From Yoonia sp. SS1-5 (GTDB lineage Bacteria; Pseudomonadota; Alphaproteobacteria; Rhodobacterales; Rhodobacteraceae), in the NCBI RefSeq assembly GCF_038443705.2, contig NZ_CP151767.2, positions 1,736,001 through 1,800,000 of the forward strand: 64,000 bases of DNA, given 5' to 3'. The notes under the pieces were generated by a model. The model was given only the letters and a program-made list of their open reading frames with translations. It was not told the origin of the DNA and did not search any database. Positions 1-8,730 of this stretch are shown piece after piece; position 1 is the first letter of the stretch, and each line of letters opens with the position of its first letter. The position numbers and the translations under genes were made by a program.

Positions 1-126
1 TGCCTGCTCTACGCTTGTATCGCCAAGCGCGAAATCGTCGGCGTGGAACATGTACGTTCCGTGCTTGCCGACGGGGCCTATTTTGGACCGAATGCAAACA
101 CCGCCGGGGACGACAGCACGATATGA
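1..126 (+). CDS. 3' end of an unidentified protein
   Basis: An open frame runs from the first base to a TGA at 124-126 and gives 41 residues ending in GDDSTI. The stop overlaps the ATG of the chain-length gene at 123 as ATGA, the same coupling used by many real gene pairs in this window, so this is probably the true C-terminus of the upstream operon member. The fragment is too short to assign. In exosortase-type polysaccharide loci an AAA secretion-type ATPase or a glycosyltransferase often occupies this place, but nothing in the 41 residues proves either. Confidence 0.55.
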   Translation, partial: CLLYACIAKREIVGVEHVRSVLADGAYFGPNANTAGDDSTI

Positions 127-1652
127 TTGCTGACATCAAGTTCTACATCTCACTCTTTTTCAGGCGTCTGCATTATTTTTTGCTGATCCTGATCCTGTGT
201 ACCGCCACCGGTCTCGTGCTGGCGCTGACCCTGCCGCCGGTTTACCGGGCAGAGGCCCGTTTGCTGGTCGAGTCACCGCAAATTCCTGATGATCTGGCCG
301 CCTCGACCGTTCGCGCCGGCGCGCCCGAGCTTTTGCGGGTGATTGAACAGCGCCTGCTGACCCGCGCCAATCTGCTTGATTTGGCCCGTCGCTTTGATGT
401 CTATCCGCCCGATAACGACATGAGCGCGGACGAAATCGTGCGCGACATGCGCGACCGGATCGGTATTGGCCTACCCTTGGACGGTGAAACCACCGGGCTT
501 GTGTTTATCGCCTTTGACGCATCAACCGCCGAAACTTCGTCGGAAGTGACCAATGATCTGCTGACACAGATCCTTCAGCAGAATGTCGAGTTGCGGACAA
601 CTGTATCAGGCCAAACCCTTGATTTCTTTGAACAGGAAGTCACCCGGCTTGACGCGCAACTGGCCGCGCAGGGTGCGCGCATTCTTGAATTCAAGCTGGA
701 ACATAAAGACGCCCTGCCGGAAAGCCTCGATTATCGCCGCACCCGGCTATCGGCGCTGCAGGAACGTGTGCTGCAAATTGATCGCGAGTTGGCGGCGCTT
801 TCGGACAGGCGGTCCCGTCTGGCTGAACTGTTTGAACTGACCGGCAGAGTTGACCTGAATGAGGCCAGCCTGCCCCCAGAAGAGCGCCAATTGCGCGAAC
901 TGCAGGAACAGCTTGCCTCGGCGCTGGTGATTTATTCGGCAACCAACCCGCGGGTGCGGTCGCTGCAGGCCCAGGTCGCTGCATTGGAAGACCTTGTCGC
1001 CCAGCAGCGCGAGGACAATAGCGGCAGCCGAAACGAGTTGCTGACGACCTATGACCTGCAAATCTCGGATATTGATGGCCAGATCAACTTTCTTGCCGAA
1101 CAGAAGTCGCTTGTCGAAACCGAAATGGAGCAGCTGCTGGTCTCGATCAACGCCACGCCGGAAAACGCGATCACGCTGGGCACGCTGGAACGCAACTACG
1201 AGAATATCCAGACCCAGTTTGACCAGGCGACAGAAGCATTGAGCGAAGCCCGCACAGGTGACCGGATCGAGGCATTGTCAAAAGGTCAGCGGATCGTTGT
1301 GATCGAACAGGCCAGTCCGCCTGCGGGGCCGTACAAGCCCAACCGCAAGCTGATTGTTGCCGCCGGTATGGCAGGCGGCATGGCTGCGGGCGGTGGTCTG
1401 ATCCTGCTGCTGGAACTGCTGAACCGGTCAATCCGCCGCCCGGTCGAGATCACCAACGCCTTGGGCGCAAAGCCATTTGCAAGCCTGCCCTATCTGACCA
1501 CCGGCAAGCAGCGCGCTACCCGGATGTTGATCATCCTGCTGATTTTGACGGCTGTTGGCCTCGGCGTGCCGGCAGCGATCTATTATGTGCATATCGAGAT
1601 CATGCCCATTGACCTGATCATCGACAAACTCATCGACATGGCGGGGCTCTAG
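123..1652 (+). CDS. Wzz/GumC-type polysaccharide chain-length determinant
   Basis: This inner-membrane protein probably controls chain length and export of an exopolysaccharide together with the P-loop kinase-like protein encoded next. The 509-residue product starts at ATG 123, because residues upstream in the open frame are Arg-rich and unlike any Wzz N-terminus. It has an N-terminal membrane helix (about 17-36), a long periplasmic part with heptad-rich coiled coil (about 170-330), the proline-rich stretch PPAGPYKPN (about 398-406), a second helix (about 410-432) and an extra C-terminal helix (about 467-490). The start overlaps the upstream stop, and the next gene begins 2 bases after its stop, so the three are co-translated. 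It resembles the chain-length proteins of exosortase (PEP-CTERM) loci, in keeping with the exosortase at 3.3 kb. Confidence 0.85.
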   Translation: MIADIKFYISLFFRRLHYFLLILILCTATGLVLALTLPPVYRAEARLLVESPQIPDDLAASTVRAGAPELLRVIEQRLLTRANLLDLARRFDVYPPDNDMSADEIVRDMRDRIGIGLPLDGETTGLVFIAFDASTAETSSEVTNDLLTQILQQNVELRTTVSGQTLDFFEQEVTRLDAQLAAQGARILEFKLEHKDALPESLDYRRTRLSALQERVLQIDRELAALSDRRSRLAELFELTGRVDLNEASLPPEERQLRELQEQLASALVIYSATNPRVRSLQAQVAALEDLVAQQREDNSGSRNELLTTYDLQISDIDGQINFLAEQKSLVETEMEQLLVSINATPENAITLGTLERNYENIQTQFDQATEALSEARTGDRIEALSKGQRIVVIEQASPPAGPYKPNRKLIVAAGMAGGMAAGGGLILLLELLNRSIRRPVEITNALGAKPFASLPYLTTGKQRATRMLIILLILTAVGLGVPAAIYYVHIEIMPIDLIIDKLIDMAGL

Positions 1653-1654
1653 CT

Positions 1655-2494
1655 ATGGATCACATTCGCGCAGCCATCGAACAGGCCCGCAAAGAGCGCA
1701 TGGCCGTCAAGGCAAAGGCAAACGAGCCTGAGAAGCCCGAAAAGCTTGACGGCAAGCGCATGGCCGAGCAGGGCAATGTCGTGCTGGAACGGGCCTGGCA
1801 GGCGCTGCCCGCCTTCACCGTCAAGCCCAAGCGTCTGGTCCGCAACCGCATCATGACCTACGAGGCCAACGCAGAGGCAACCCCGTTTGATGTGGCCCGG
1901 ACCAATCTGCTGCACGAGATGCGCAGCAAGAGCTGGCGTCGCGTTGCGATCACCTCGCCCAGCAGCAAATGCGGCAAGACGACAATGTGCCTGAACCTGG
2001 CATTCAGTCTGGCCCGGCAGCTGGATATCCGGGTGATGGTGGTCGAACTGGACTTGCGCCGTCCTTCTATCGGGCGCCTTTTGCGCGTTCCGAACAGCAC
2101 CAGCTTTGCCGATGTTCTTGGGGCAAAGGCAAAAGTGCAGGACAGTATCCAGCGGATCGGCCCCAACCTTGCCTTTGCCTTGGCCAATGGCCCCGTCCGC
2201 AGCCCTGCCGAATTGCTGCAAAGCGTTGTCGCAGGCCGGGTCATGGACGCGATCGAGGAACGCTATAAGCCCGACGTGATGATCTTTGACATGCCGCCCA
2301 TGTTGATCGCCGACGATACAATGGCGTTTATTGATCAGGTCGACTGCGCCCTGCTGGTTGCCGCCGCCGAGGCCACGACCATGGCCGAAATCACGCGCTG
2401 CAAACAAGAGCTTGATAGCCGTACCAACCTGATGGGCGTTGTTCTGAACAAGTGCCGCTATCTTGACGGGACCGAGGCCTATGGCAGCTACTGA
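1655..2494 (+). CDS. CpsD/CapB-type P-loop (BY-kinase-like) protein
   Basis: This is a cytoplasmic MinD/BY-kinase-fold ATPase expected to work with the Wzz protein encoded just upstream (2-base gap). The 279-residue protein shows Walker A SSKCGKTT (about 102-109), Walker A' VVELDLRRP (about 129-137) and Walker B MIFDMPPM (about 209). These are the hallmarks of bacterial tyrosine kinases of capsule loci and of the exosortase-associated tyrosine autokinases. The C-terminus ends AYGSY with only two tyrosines, so the usual tyrosine cluster for autophosphorylation is almost absent. It may act mainly as an ATPase partner. The 3' end overlaps the convergent membrane gene by 7 bases. Confidence 0.82.
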   Translation: MDHIRAAIEQARKERMAVKAKANEPEKPEKLDGKRMAEQGNVVLERAWQALPAFTVKPKRLVRNRIMTYEANAEATPFDVARTNLLHEMRSKSWRRVAITSPSSKCGKTTMCLNLAFSLARQLDIRVMVVELDLRRPSIGRLLRVPNSTSFADVLGAKAKVQDSIQRIGPNLAFALANGPVRSPAELLQSVVAGRVMDAIEERYKPDVMIFDMPPMLIADDTMAFIDQVDCALLVAAAEATTMAEITRCKQELDSRTNLMGVVLNKCRYLDGTEAYGSY

Positions 2495-3072
2495 TCGACC
2501 GCGCCGCGCCGCATATTGATCAGCGCAGCCAGCAGAATCAGTACGGGGCCCGTGATCTCAAGCGCCCAGTTCACGCGCACCCCCTGAACCCGCATATTGA
2601 TCAGCGCATCCATGCCGTGAAACCCAACCGCGCGGACCGCCACAAAGCCCAGGACAAAGATCAGCCCGATCAGTGCCAGACCATTGCGCCGCAATGTCCC
2701 CCGCACGATTGTCCACAACAGCAGCGCAAAGAGCAGCATGAATGCAAGGATCGCCACGATAAAGGCAACCTGCACCACGCGCCGGTTTTCGTACCAGCCC
2801 TGCAATTGTGCGGCACAACGCGCTGATGCGGTCAGCAAGGACTGCAGATCAAGTTGCTTGTTGACCGCCAATGCCAGCAAAACCAGTCCCAACGCCCGCC
2901 AAAAGAACTTTTCACGGCGCGCAGTGTACCACGGGAATGCGGTTCGGCCCGCCGCGACGAAACAGATCAGCCCGACAAGCAGATAAAGCCCGACGATGAC
3001 CCACCCCGTGACGCCCGGATCGCCGATCCCCACCTGCCATGTGCGCAAGGCGCAATTCCAAATGGTATTCAT
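2488..3072 (-). CDS. Small polytopic membrane protein, function unknown
   Basis: The 194-residue protein has about five predicted membrane helices (near 24-42, 60-78, 98-122, 131-150 and 168-186). Between helices are basic or polar loops such as YTARREKFFWR and WYENRRVV. I see no catalytic motif. Similar Rhodobacterales proteins sometimes carry the label isopropylmalate isomerase, but this sequence has nothing of an aconitase-fold enzyme, so that name should not be used. It lies on the opposite strand inside the exopolysaccharide locus, convergent with the kinase-like gene (7-base overlap) and divergent from the exosortase gene. A role in the envelope is possible but not shown. Confidence 0.7.
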   Translation of the reverse strand: MNTIWNCALRTWQVGIGDPGVTGWVIVGLYLLVGLICFVAAGRTAFPWYTARREKFFWRALGLVLLALAVNKQLDLQSLLTASARCAAQLQGWYENRRVVQVAFIVAILAFMLLFALLLWTIVRGTLRRNGLALIGLIFVLGFVAVRAVGFHGMDALINMRVQGVRVNWALEITGPVLILLAALINMRRGAVDQ

Positions 3073-3318
3073 CTCCGGACCTCGGCCTGTCTGACGTCGT
3101 AGCGTTGCCTTTCACATTTATGAAACGCCGCAATGCCAAAGGTAAAGGTCTGTGTCTGCAAGTGGCCACAGCAGCTCACCCCCACGTTGAGCGCTGCGCC
3201 ATACTCACACCTGACCAAACAAATATGTCGCAAAGAACGCGCTTTTGCCTTAAGATAAACGTGGTGCAACGATATAAGCACCGCATGTATTTTGATTTTT
3301 GAGTGATTAGTGCGCCTG

Positions 3319-4914
3319 ATGTCTGACTCACATACATTGTCACAATCCAGATTGATCCCCGGCGCATTTGCGACCCGGGGCATGTTCTGGTTTGTTCTCA
3401 TGGTCATCGCGGCGACAGTGTTCTTTTTCGACGGAATAAGAGAGTTGTTCGTGGCCTGGCAGTTGCCGGAATACAGCCACGGCCCGATCATCCCGCTTTT
3501 GTCGCTGCTGCTGTTCCTGCGGCAACTGAAAACCGAACCGATCCACCACACACCCGTCACCGACAGGGGGCCGGGCATTGCGCTGCTGGTCTTTGCGCTG
3601 CTGCTGGCATTTGCGGGCAAGATCATCGGGATCGGCGATATCGTCACTTACGCGCTTATCCTGTGGGTCGGTGCGGTGCTGCTGATCTGTTTTGGCTGGA
3701 AACAGGGCAAGGCTTTCTGGCCACCAGTCTTTCATCTGATCTACATGCTGCCCCTGCCCGGCGCCTTGTATTATGGGCTGTCCACCTATCTGCAGGGCGT
3801 GTCATCCGAACTGGGCGTGTATTTTCTGCGCCTGCTCAACGTGCCCGTCTTTCTGGAAGGCAACATCATTGATCTGGGGGTCTACAAGCTTCATGTGGCC
3901 GAGGCCTGTTCCGGGCTGCGCTATCTGTTCCCGATCCTGAGCTTTTCCTACATCTTTGCGGTGCTCTATCGCGGATCAAACTGGCATAAGGCGATCCTTT
4001 TGCTGGCCGCCGCACCGATCACCGTCCTGATGAATTCGGTCCGGATCGCGATTGCCGGTGTGATCGTCAATCAATACGGCGTGTCCCATCTGGAAGGTTT
4101 TTCGCATTTCTTTGAAGGATGGGTGATCTTTGTCGCCTGCATCGCATTGTTGTTTCTGCTGGCATGGGCGTTGCTGTTCTTCCGCAAGGATCGGGTCAGC
4201 CTGCCACAGGCGCTGGATCTGGACACGAGTGGGCTGGGCGCGCAGGCCATGCGCCTGCAATATATCCAGCCATCTCGCGCCCTGATCGGGGGGGCTATCG
4301 CCCTCGCGGTACTGGCAGCCGTCTGGCAGGCCATCCCGGCCCGCGAACCCGTGACCGTTGCACGTGACCCGTTTGCGCTGTTCCCCACAAGCGTCGGCGC
4401 GTGGGACACAGGCGCCCAGCGCAGCCTTGATCCGGCCATTGAACAGATTCTGGCGGCTGACGACTATTATTCCACCGAGATGCGGCATGCCTCGTCAGGC
4501 GCATCGGTAGACCTATTCCTTGCGTGGTATGCCAATCAGGAAAACGGCGGCGTGCACTCGCCCGAGGTTTGCCTGCCCGGCGGTGGCTGGGAAATCGCCG
4601 CGCTCGAACAGATTGACGCGCCATTTGCAGCCGATGCGCCATTCCGGCTGAACCGCGCCATCATCCAGAAAGATGCAACCCGGATGCTGGTCTATTACTG
4701 GTTCGAGCAGCAGGGCCAGCGGACGGCATCGGGTCTGACTGCCAAGTTGCAGTTGTTGCAGGGCAAGATCGCCAATGGACGCAATGACAGCGCCATCGTG
4801 CGGATCATCACACCGATTGAGGGTGCAGGCGACATGCCAAATGCCGAAGCCCGGCTGAACGATATTGGCCGCGATTTGATCGGCCAGTTACCGCGGTTCA
4901 TTCCAGATGTCTGA
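3319..4914 (+). CDS. xrtD: Exosortase fused to EpsI domain (XrtD type)
   Basis: Exosortases are membrane cysteine transpeptidase-like enzymes that process proteins carrying a C-terminal sorting tag. EpsI domains accompany them in exopolysaccharide loci. The N-terminal half (about 1-300) is polytopic and carries the catalytic block EACSGLRYLFP with Cys197 and Arg201, followed by NSVRIA and a conserved His in the region HLEGFSHFFEG. After a further membrane helix (about 320-340) the C-terminal half shows the EpsI signature HSPEVCLPGGGW (about 412-423). The fusion and the alphaproteobacterial setting match the VPLPA-CTERM-specific XrtD family. ATG 3319 was chosen. A GTG at 3310 adds three residues, and neither has a strong Shine-Dalgarno sequence. 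No gene with the sorting tag is visible in this window. Confidence 0.88.
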   Translation: MSDSHTLSQSRLIPGAFATRGMFWFVLMVIAATVFFFDGIRELFVAWQLPEYSHGPIIPLLSLLLFLRQLKTEPIHHTPVTDRGPGIALLVFALLLAFAGKIIGIGDIVTYALILWVGAVLLICFGWKQGKAFWPPVFHLIYMLPLPGALYYGLSTYLQGVSSELGVYFLRLLNVPVFLEGNIIDLGVYKLHVAEACSGLRYLFPILSFSYIFAVLYRGSNWHKAILLLAAAPITVLMNSVRIAIAGVIVNQYGVSHLEGFSHFFEGWVIFVACIALLFLLAWALLFFRKDRVSLPQALDLDTSGLGAQAMRLQYIQPSRALIGGAIALAVLAAVWQAIPAREPVTVARDPFALFPTSVGAWDTGAQRSLDPAIEQILAADDYYSTEMRHASSGASVDLFLAWYANQENGGVHSPEVCLPGGGWEIAALEQIDAPFAADAPFRLNRAIIQKDATRMLVYYWFEQQGQRTASGLTAKLQLLQGKIANGRNDSAIVRIITPIEGAGDMPNAEARLNDIGRDLIGQLPRFIPDV

Positions 4915-4998
4915 AACCGGGGATCATATAAGGACCTAGCCACAACATCGCTTTTGCGAGGGAGGCGTAGAAGCGGTGTCATTCCAAAGGGGGAAAAA

Positions 4999-5838
4999 AT
5001 GAACACACCAGTCTACGCCATGGACCCCGAGACATTTTTGGTCTCGACCGCCGCTGCACGCGAAGCCGCGGCACCCCACGCAGACGCATATCAATCCCAG
5101 ACACCCTATCCCCACGGATCATTTGAAAACTTCCTTGATCCGGCGATCCTGATGAGGGTCAAGGAAGAGCTGCGACAGCTTCCGGAGGCGGAATCAAGTT
5201 TTGACCGGGCGCAGGAAAAGCTCAAAACCAGCTACATCCCCGAACGCCTGCCCAGCTATACGCGCAATCTGTTCTACGCGCTGAATTCCCGGCCCTTTGT
5301 CGCATTTCTGGAAGAACTGACAGGCATCAAGGGGCTGATCCCTGACCCCTATTTCATCGGGGCCGGCATCCATGTGGTCGCAAATGGCGGGCATCTGGAT
5401 ATTCACGCCGACTTTAACCACCACGGCAAGATGAACCTGGAACGGCGGCTGAACGTGCTGATCTACCTGAACGAGGACTGGGAAGAAGCATGGGGCGGGT
5501 CGTTCGAAATCTGGGATAAAGAGATGAAAGGCAAGGTAAAAAGCTTTGTGCCACTCTTTAACCGCATGGTCTGTTTCAACACGTCGTCGGACAGTTGGCA
5601 CGGCAATCCGGAAACCGTGAACAACCCCAACGGGGACCCGCGCATGTCAATCGCGCTTTACTATTACACCGCCTCTTGGGACGCGTCGCGCAAATCGCAT
5701 AGCACTTTGTTCAAACCCCGGCCTGGCACGGCCGACCAGCGCGACAGAATAGAGGCCCGGCATGCCACAATGCAGAACCTGTTGCCACCATTTGTCTATC
5801 GCCGGGTCGCCAATCGCCTGCGTCGCCTGGGTATCTGA
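4999..5838 (+). CDS. 2-oxoglutarate/Fe(II) oxygenase (prolyl-4-hydroxylase-like)
   Basis: The 279-residue protein has the iron-binding pattern of the 2OG-Fe(II) dioxygenase superfamily: HADFNHH (HxD), a downstream WHGNPE with the distal His, and an Arg in RMSIALYYYT that would bind 2-oxoglutarate. The ERRLNVLIYLNEDW strand and GGSFEIWD hairpin are typical of the prolyl-4-hydroxylase-like branch. Start ATG 4999 follows a good ribosome site (AAAGGGGGA). An upstream in-frame ATG at 4954 adds an implausible Arg-rich leader. It lies between the exosortase and the export genes, so a role in modifying the polysaccharide or a secreted protein is an inference from context. The substrate is unknown. 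Confidence 0.8.
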   Translation: MNTPVYAMDPETFLVSTAAAREAAAPHADAYQSQTPYPHGSFENFLDPAILMRVKEELRQLPEAESSFDRAQEKLKTSYIPERLPSYTRNLFYALNSRPFVAFLEELTGIKGLIPDPYFIGAGIHVVANGGHLDIHADFNHHGKMNLERRLNVLIYLNEDWEEAWGGSFEIWDKEMKGKVKSFVPLFNRMVCFNTSSDSWHGNPETVNNPNGDPRMSIALYYYTASWDASRKSHSTLFKPRPGTADQRDRIEARHATMQNLLPPFVYRRVANRLRRLGI

Positions 5839-5857
5839 GAGGGGGCAGCCCCATATA

Positions 5858-5887
5858 GCGAAGCGTTGCCTTAACGTTACGCTTCGC
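5858..5887. terminator. Stem-loop after the oxygenase gene
   Basis: A perfect 9-bp inverted repeat (GCGAAGCGT at 5858-5866, ACGCTTCGC at 5879-5887) with a 12-base loop begins 20 bases after the oxygenase stop. No T-run follows, so it may be a weak or factor-assisted terminator, or an mRNA-end stabiliser. It separates the oxygenase gene from the export gene. Confidence 0.5.
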
Positions 5888-6008
5888 CCCGCAACTTTCG
5901 GAGGCAAATGAATTTCGCTTTAAGTAAGTCAGTTAAGGGCCTAGACTCAAACACGGATTCAGTTTGATCAATGCCCACACCGCAAAAAGAAGGGCCAAGA
6001 GGGAAGTT

Positions 6009-6611
6009 ATGAGCAAATTCTTACGTGCGATATGCACCGCAATGATTGTCGTCCCGCTGATGACCGTGATGGCCTCGGCGCAGAGCGACTACCGCGTCAG
6101 AAGCGACGATGTCCTGCAGCTGGAAGTGCTGGAAGACCCCAGCCTGAACCGGGACTTGCTGGTGCTGCCTGATGGGCAGATCAACGTGCCCTTTGTCGGC
6201 AACGTCCGCGCCCGTGGGCGCACCCTGGCGCAGATCAAAAGCACCGTCATGAACGCACTGGCGCCCAGCTTTGCAGAGCCACCGAATGTTTTCATCGGCC
6301 TGCGCGCGCTGGCTGATATCGAAGACCCCGAGCCGGTGACAATCGACGTCTATGTCATTGGCGAGGTCGAAACCCCAGGCAAGCGCGAGATTGAACCCGG
6401 CACGACCGTTCTTCAGTTCCTCGCAGAGATGGGCGGCTTTTCCACTTTCGCGGCGACCAAGCGTATTCAGCTGCGCACATCACGGACAGGGGTCGAACAA
6501 GTCTATAATTTCAACTATCAAGATGTTGAGCTGGGCGGCGGCAAAGGCACGACCACGATCATGGCGGATGGCGACGTGATCATCGTGCCGCAACGGCGCT
6601 TGTTTGAATAA
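6009..6611 (+). CDS. Periplasmic/outer-membrane polysaccharide export protein (Wza-like)
   Basis: The 200-residue protein has a Sec signal peptide (hydrophobic core AICTAMIVVPLMTVMASA, cut near residue 22). A polysaccharide-export (PF02563-type) domain follows, with the typical opening YRVRSDDVLQLEVLEDPSLN and the strand LPDGQINVPFVG. Downstream is one SLBB-type segment with VYVIGEVETPGKREI. It lacks a lipobox cysteine and is shorter than Wza, as is usual for the export proteins of exosortase loci. Start ATG 6009 has the ribosome site AGAGGGAAG. An in-frame ATG at 5964 would extend ahead of the signal peptide. The next gene starts 13 bases downstream. Confidence 0.85.
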   Translation: MSKFLRAICTAMIVVPLMTVMASAQSDYRVRSDDVLQLEVLEDPSLNRDLLVLPDGQINVPFVGNVRARGRTLAQIKSTVMNALAPSFAEPPNVFIGLRALADIEDPEPVTIDVYVIGEVETPGKREIEPGTTVLQFLAEMGGFSTFAATKRIQLRTSRTGVEQVYNFNYQDVELGGGKGTTTIMADGDVIIVPQRRLFE

Positions 6612-6624
6612 ATAAGGGGTTTTT

Positions 6625-8016
6625 GTGGTGGGGAAAAAGTTGTGTATGCGCTCCGGTCTGGTCGGGGCGCTGGCCGTTGGTGCGACGCCGGGATTTGCGC
6701 AGGATGGCGGCATTCAAACGACATTCGGTATCGCACAGAGTATCGAAGGCGTGCGCAATCCTGCCTTGGCCATCCCGGCCGAGGACGCCGATATCGCGGC
6801 CACAACCACCCTGTCCTACAGCATCGTCAGCGAAACACGCACCCAACTGTTCCGCTTCGGCGCGGATAGCAGCTTTCGCATCGAATATGACGACGATGAT
6901 GAACTCATCGGCGAATTCGAAGCACCAACACTGACATTCGGCTATACGCGGGCTGGTGCCACATCGTCCTTCTCGGCCTCGGCCCGGTTCCTGCGCGAAG
7001 AAATCGACAGCGCGCCGGATTTCTCGGATTTTGTGACCGATGATGGCATCCTCGAAATTCCGGATGATTTCACCGATCTGTCCGGAACCGGGCGTCGGAC
7101 AGGCTATACGGTCGCCTCAATCCTGACCCTAGGCCGCGACCGCCCCCTGGGGTTCGAGTTCGAGATCGGCACAAGCGGTGTTCTTTACGAGGATGTGACC
7201 GATCCAGATCTGACTGATGTGACCAATGTGTCAGCCCGTGTCGGGACATTGCTGCGCTTTTCCGACGTTCTGTCGGGCAGGTTGTCATATGGTTATTCGC
7301 TGACCGAAGAAGATGACACCGCCGAAACCGTCCGGCGGACCCAAAGCATCGGCGCGGGCCTAACCTACAACCTGTCCCCGCGCAGCACGTTTGATATCGG
7401 GATTGGCGCCGAACAGACCGAAACCGAGGTCACAACAGGCACAAGCGAGGTGGACGGGCTGACAGGTCGGCTTGGCTACCGGCAGGTGATGCCAAATGGT
7501 GACCTGACGGCCGTTCTTGATGCCAGCCGCGATGTTGCCGGCGATCTTTTGTTGGAATTCCGGCTTGGGCGCAGCCTTGCATTACCGACCGGCACCCTGG
7601 CGGTCAGTGTGGGTGCCACCCGTCCTGATGGCGACGACCCTGCATTTATCGGCACGGTCGACTATACATATATTCTGCCCGATCAGCGTATCCTGCTTCG
7701 CCTTGATCGCAGTGTGACCATTGACCTGGAAGATGACATCAGACGGCGCACCCTGCTGGGGGCGTTCTACAGCTACGACATCAACCGTTTCTCCAGCCTC
7801 AGCCTTGGGATCAGCCACATCGTGGCCGAGGAAAGCGACGCAGCTGGCCGGGTCGAGCGGACCGACCTGACCGGTTCATACAGCTACGCGTTGACCGCCG
7901 ATTGGGATCTGAGCGCAGGTTTTGCGTATAGCGTCCGAGACGAGGAAGCTGTGGGCGAGGCGGACTCGTCGCTGATCTCTATCTCGCTATCGCGTGAATT
8001 CACCTCGCGGCGCTGA
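6625..8016 (+). CDS. Outer-membrane beta-barrel protein of the EPS/exosortase locus
   Basis: The 463-residue protein starts at GTG 6625 (ribosome site AAGGGG, 7 bases upstream). A GTG at 6628 and an ATG at 6646 are alternatives. It has a signal peptide ending near GFAQDG and then a long run of alternating, acidic beta strands rich in D, E, T, S and G, with short turns. A strand-like end (SLISISLSREF) closes it. This is the look of the outer-membrane proteins found beside the export gene in exosortase/PEP-CTERM loci. No enzymatic motif is visible. A role as outer-membrane pore or secretin partner for polysaccharide is inferred from position. Confidence 0.65.
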   Translation: MVGKKLCMRSGLVGALAVGATPGFAQDGGIQTTFGIAQSIEGVRNPALAIPAEDADIAATTTLSYSIVSETRTQLFRFGADSSFRIEYDDDDELIGEFEAPTLTFGYTRAGATSSFSASARFLREEIDSAPDFSDFVTDDGILEIPDDFTDLSGTGRRTGYTVASILTLGRDRPLGFEFEIGTSGVLYEDVTDPDLTDVTNVSARVGTLLRFSDVLSGRLSYGYSLTEEDDTAETVRRTQSIGAGLTYNLSPRSTFDIGIGAEQTETEVTTGTSEVDGLTGRLGYRQVMPNGDLTAVLDASRDVAGDLLLEFRLGRSLALPTGTLAVSVGATRPDGDDPAFIGTVDYTYILPDQRILLRLDRSVTIDLEDDIRRRTLLGAFYSYDINRFSSLSLGISHIVAEESDAAGRVERTDLTGSYSYALTADWDLSAGFAYSVRDEEAVGEADSSLISISLSREFTSRR

Positions 8017-8160
8017 CCGCGGGGGCGGGGCCAAACCGTAGCACCCCAGACACGGATCGCTTCGCTGACGCAAAAAACCGGTTTGAGGCGTGGCATTGAC
8101 CGACCGCATCCCCTATGACGATCAGCGTAAGTTTTAGGTATTTTAAGAAGGTTGGCTGCG

Positions 8161-8730
8161 TTGATTGAACAGACAGCACTGCCCGGTGTCCGGATCATTT
8201 CACCACGATGGTTCGCCGATAATCGCGGCGCGTTTTGCGAAACATATAATCAGGAAAGCTGGGCCAAGCTCGGCGTGACCGAAACATTCGTTCAGGACAA
8301 TCATTCGGTCAGCCGTGATATCGGCACGGTCCGTGGCCTGCATTTCCAAAGCCCCCCCAGCGCACAAGCCAAACTGGTCCGTGTGATCGTGGGCGCAATC
8401 TGGGATGTCGCCGTTGATATCCGCAAGGGCTCACCCACCTATGGCAAATGGGTCGGCGTTGATCTGACGGCCGAAAACAAGCGCCAATTGCTGATCCCGG
8501 CAGGGTTTCTGCACGGGTTCGTCACCCGCGCGCCCAATACAGAAGTGGTCTATAAATGTTCTAGCACCTACGCGCCCGCGACCGAGGGGGCCGTACGCTT
8601 TGATGATCCGGAACTGAATATCGACTGGGGCATCCCCGGCAGCAACGCCGTTCTGTCTGACAAGGACGCCGTTGCCGGCCGCTTTGCCGACCTCGACAGC
8701 CCGTTTGCATTCGAAGGGGACGTGCAATGA
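8161..8730 (+). CDS. rfbC: dTDP-4-dehydrorhamnose 3,5-epimerase
   Basis: This is a cupin-fold epimerase converting dTDP-4-dehydro-6-deoxyglucose to dTDP-4-dehydrorhamnose, third step to dTDP-L-rhamnose. The 189-residue protein begins [12 protein letters not shown], matching family N-termini. It has the catalytic-His region GTVRGLHFQ and the conserved [11 protein letters not shown] 8161 is taken as start because AAGAAGG lies 9 bases upstream. A TTG at 8152 would abut the ribosome site. The stop overlaps the rfbB start (ATGA at 8727), the first of three such overlaps in rfbCBDA. Confidence 0.93.
   Translation: MIEQTALPGVRIISPRWFADNRGAFCETYNQESWAKLGVTETFVQDNHSVSRDIGTVRGLHFQSPPSAQAKLVRVIVGAIWDVAVDIRKGSPTYGKWVGVDLTAENKRQLLIPAGFLHGFVTRAPNTEVVYKCSSTYAPATEGAVRFDDPELNIDWGIPGSNAVLSDKDAVAGRFADLDSPFAFEGDVQ

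Noticed and set aside
2488..3072. Isopropylmalate isomerase
   Set aside because: The protein is a short multi-helix membrane protein without any aconitase-type motif.
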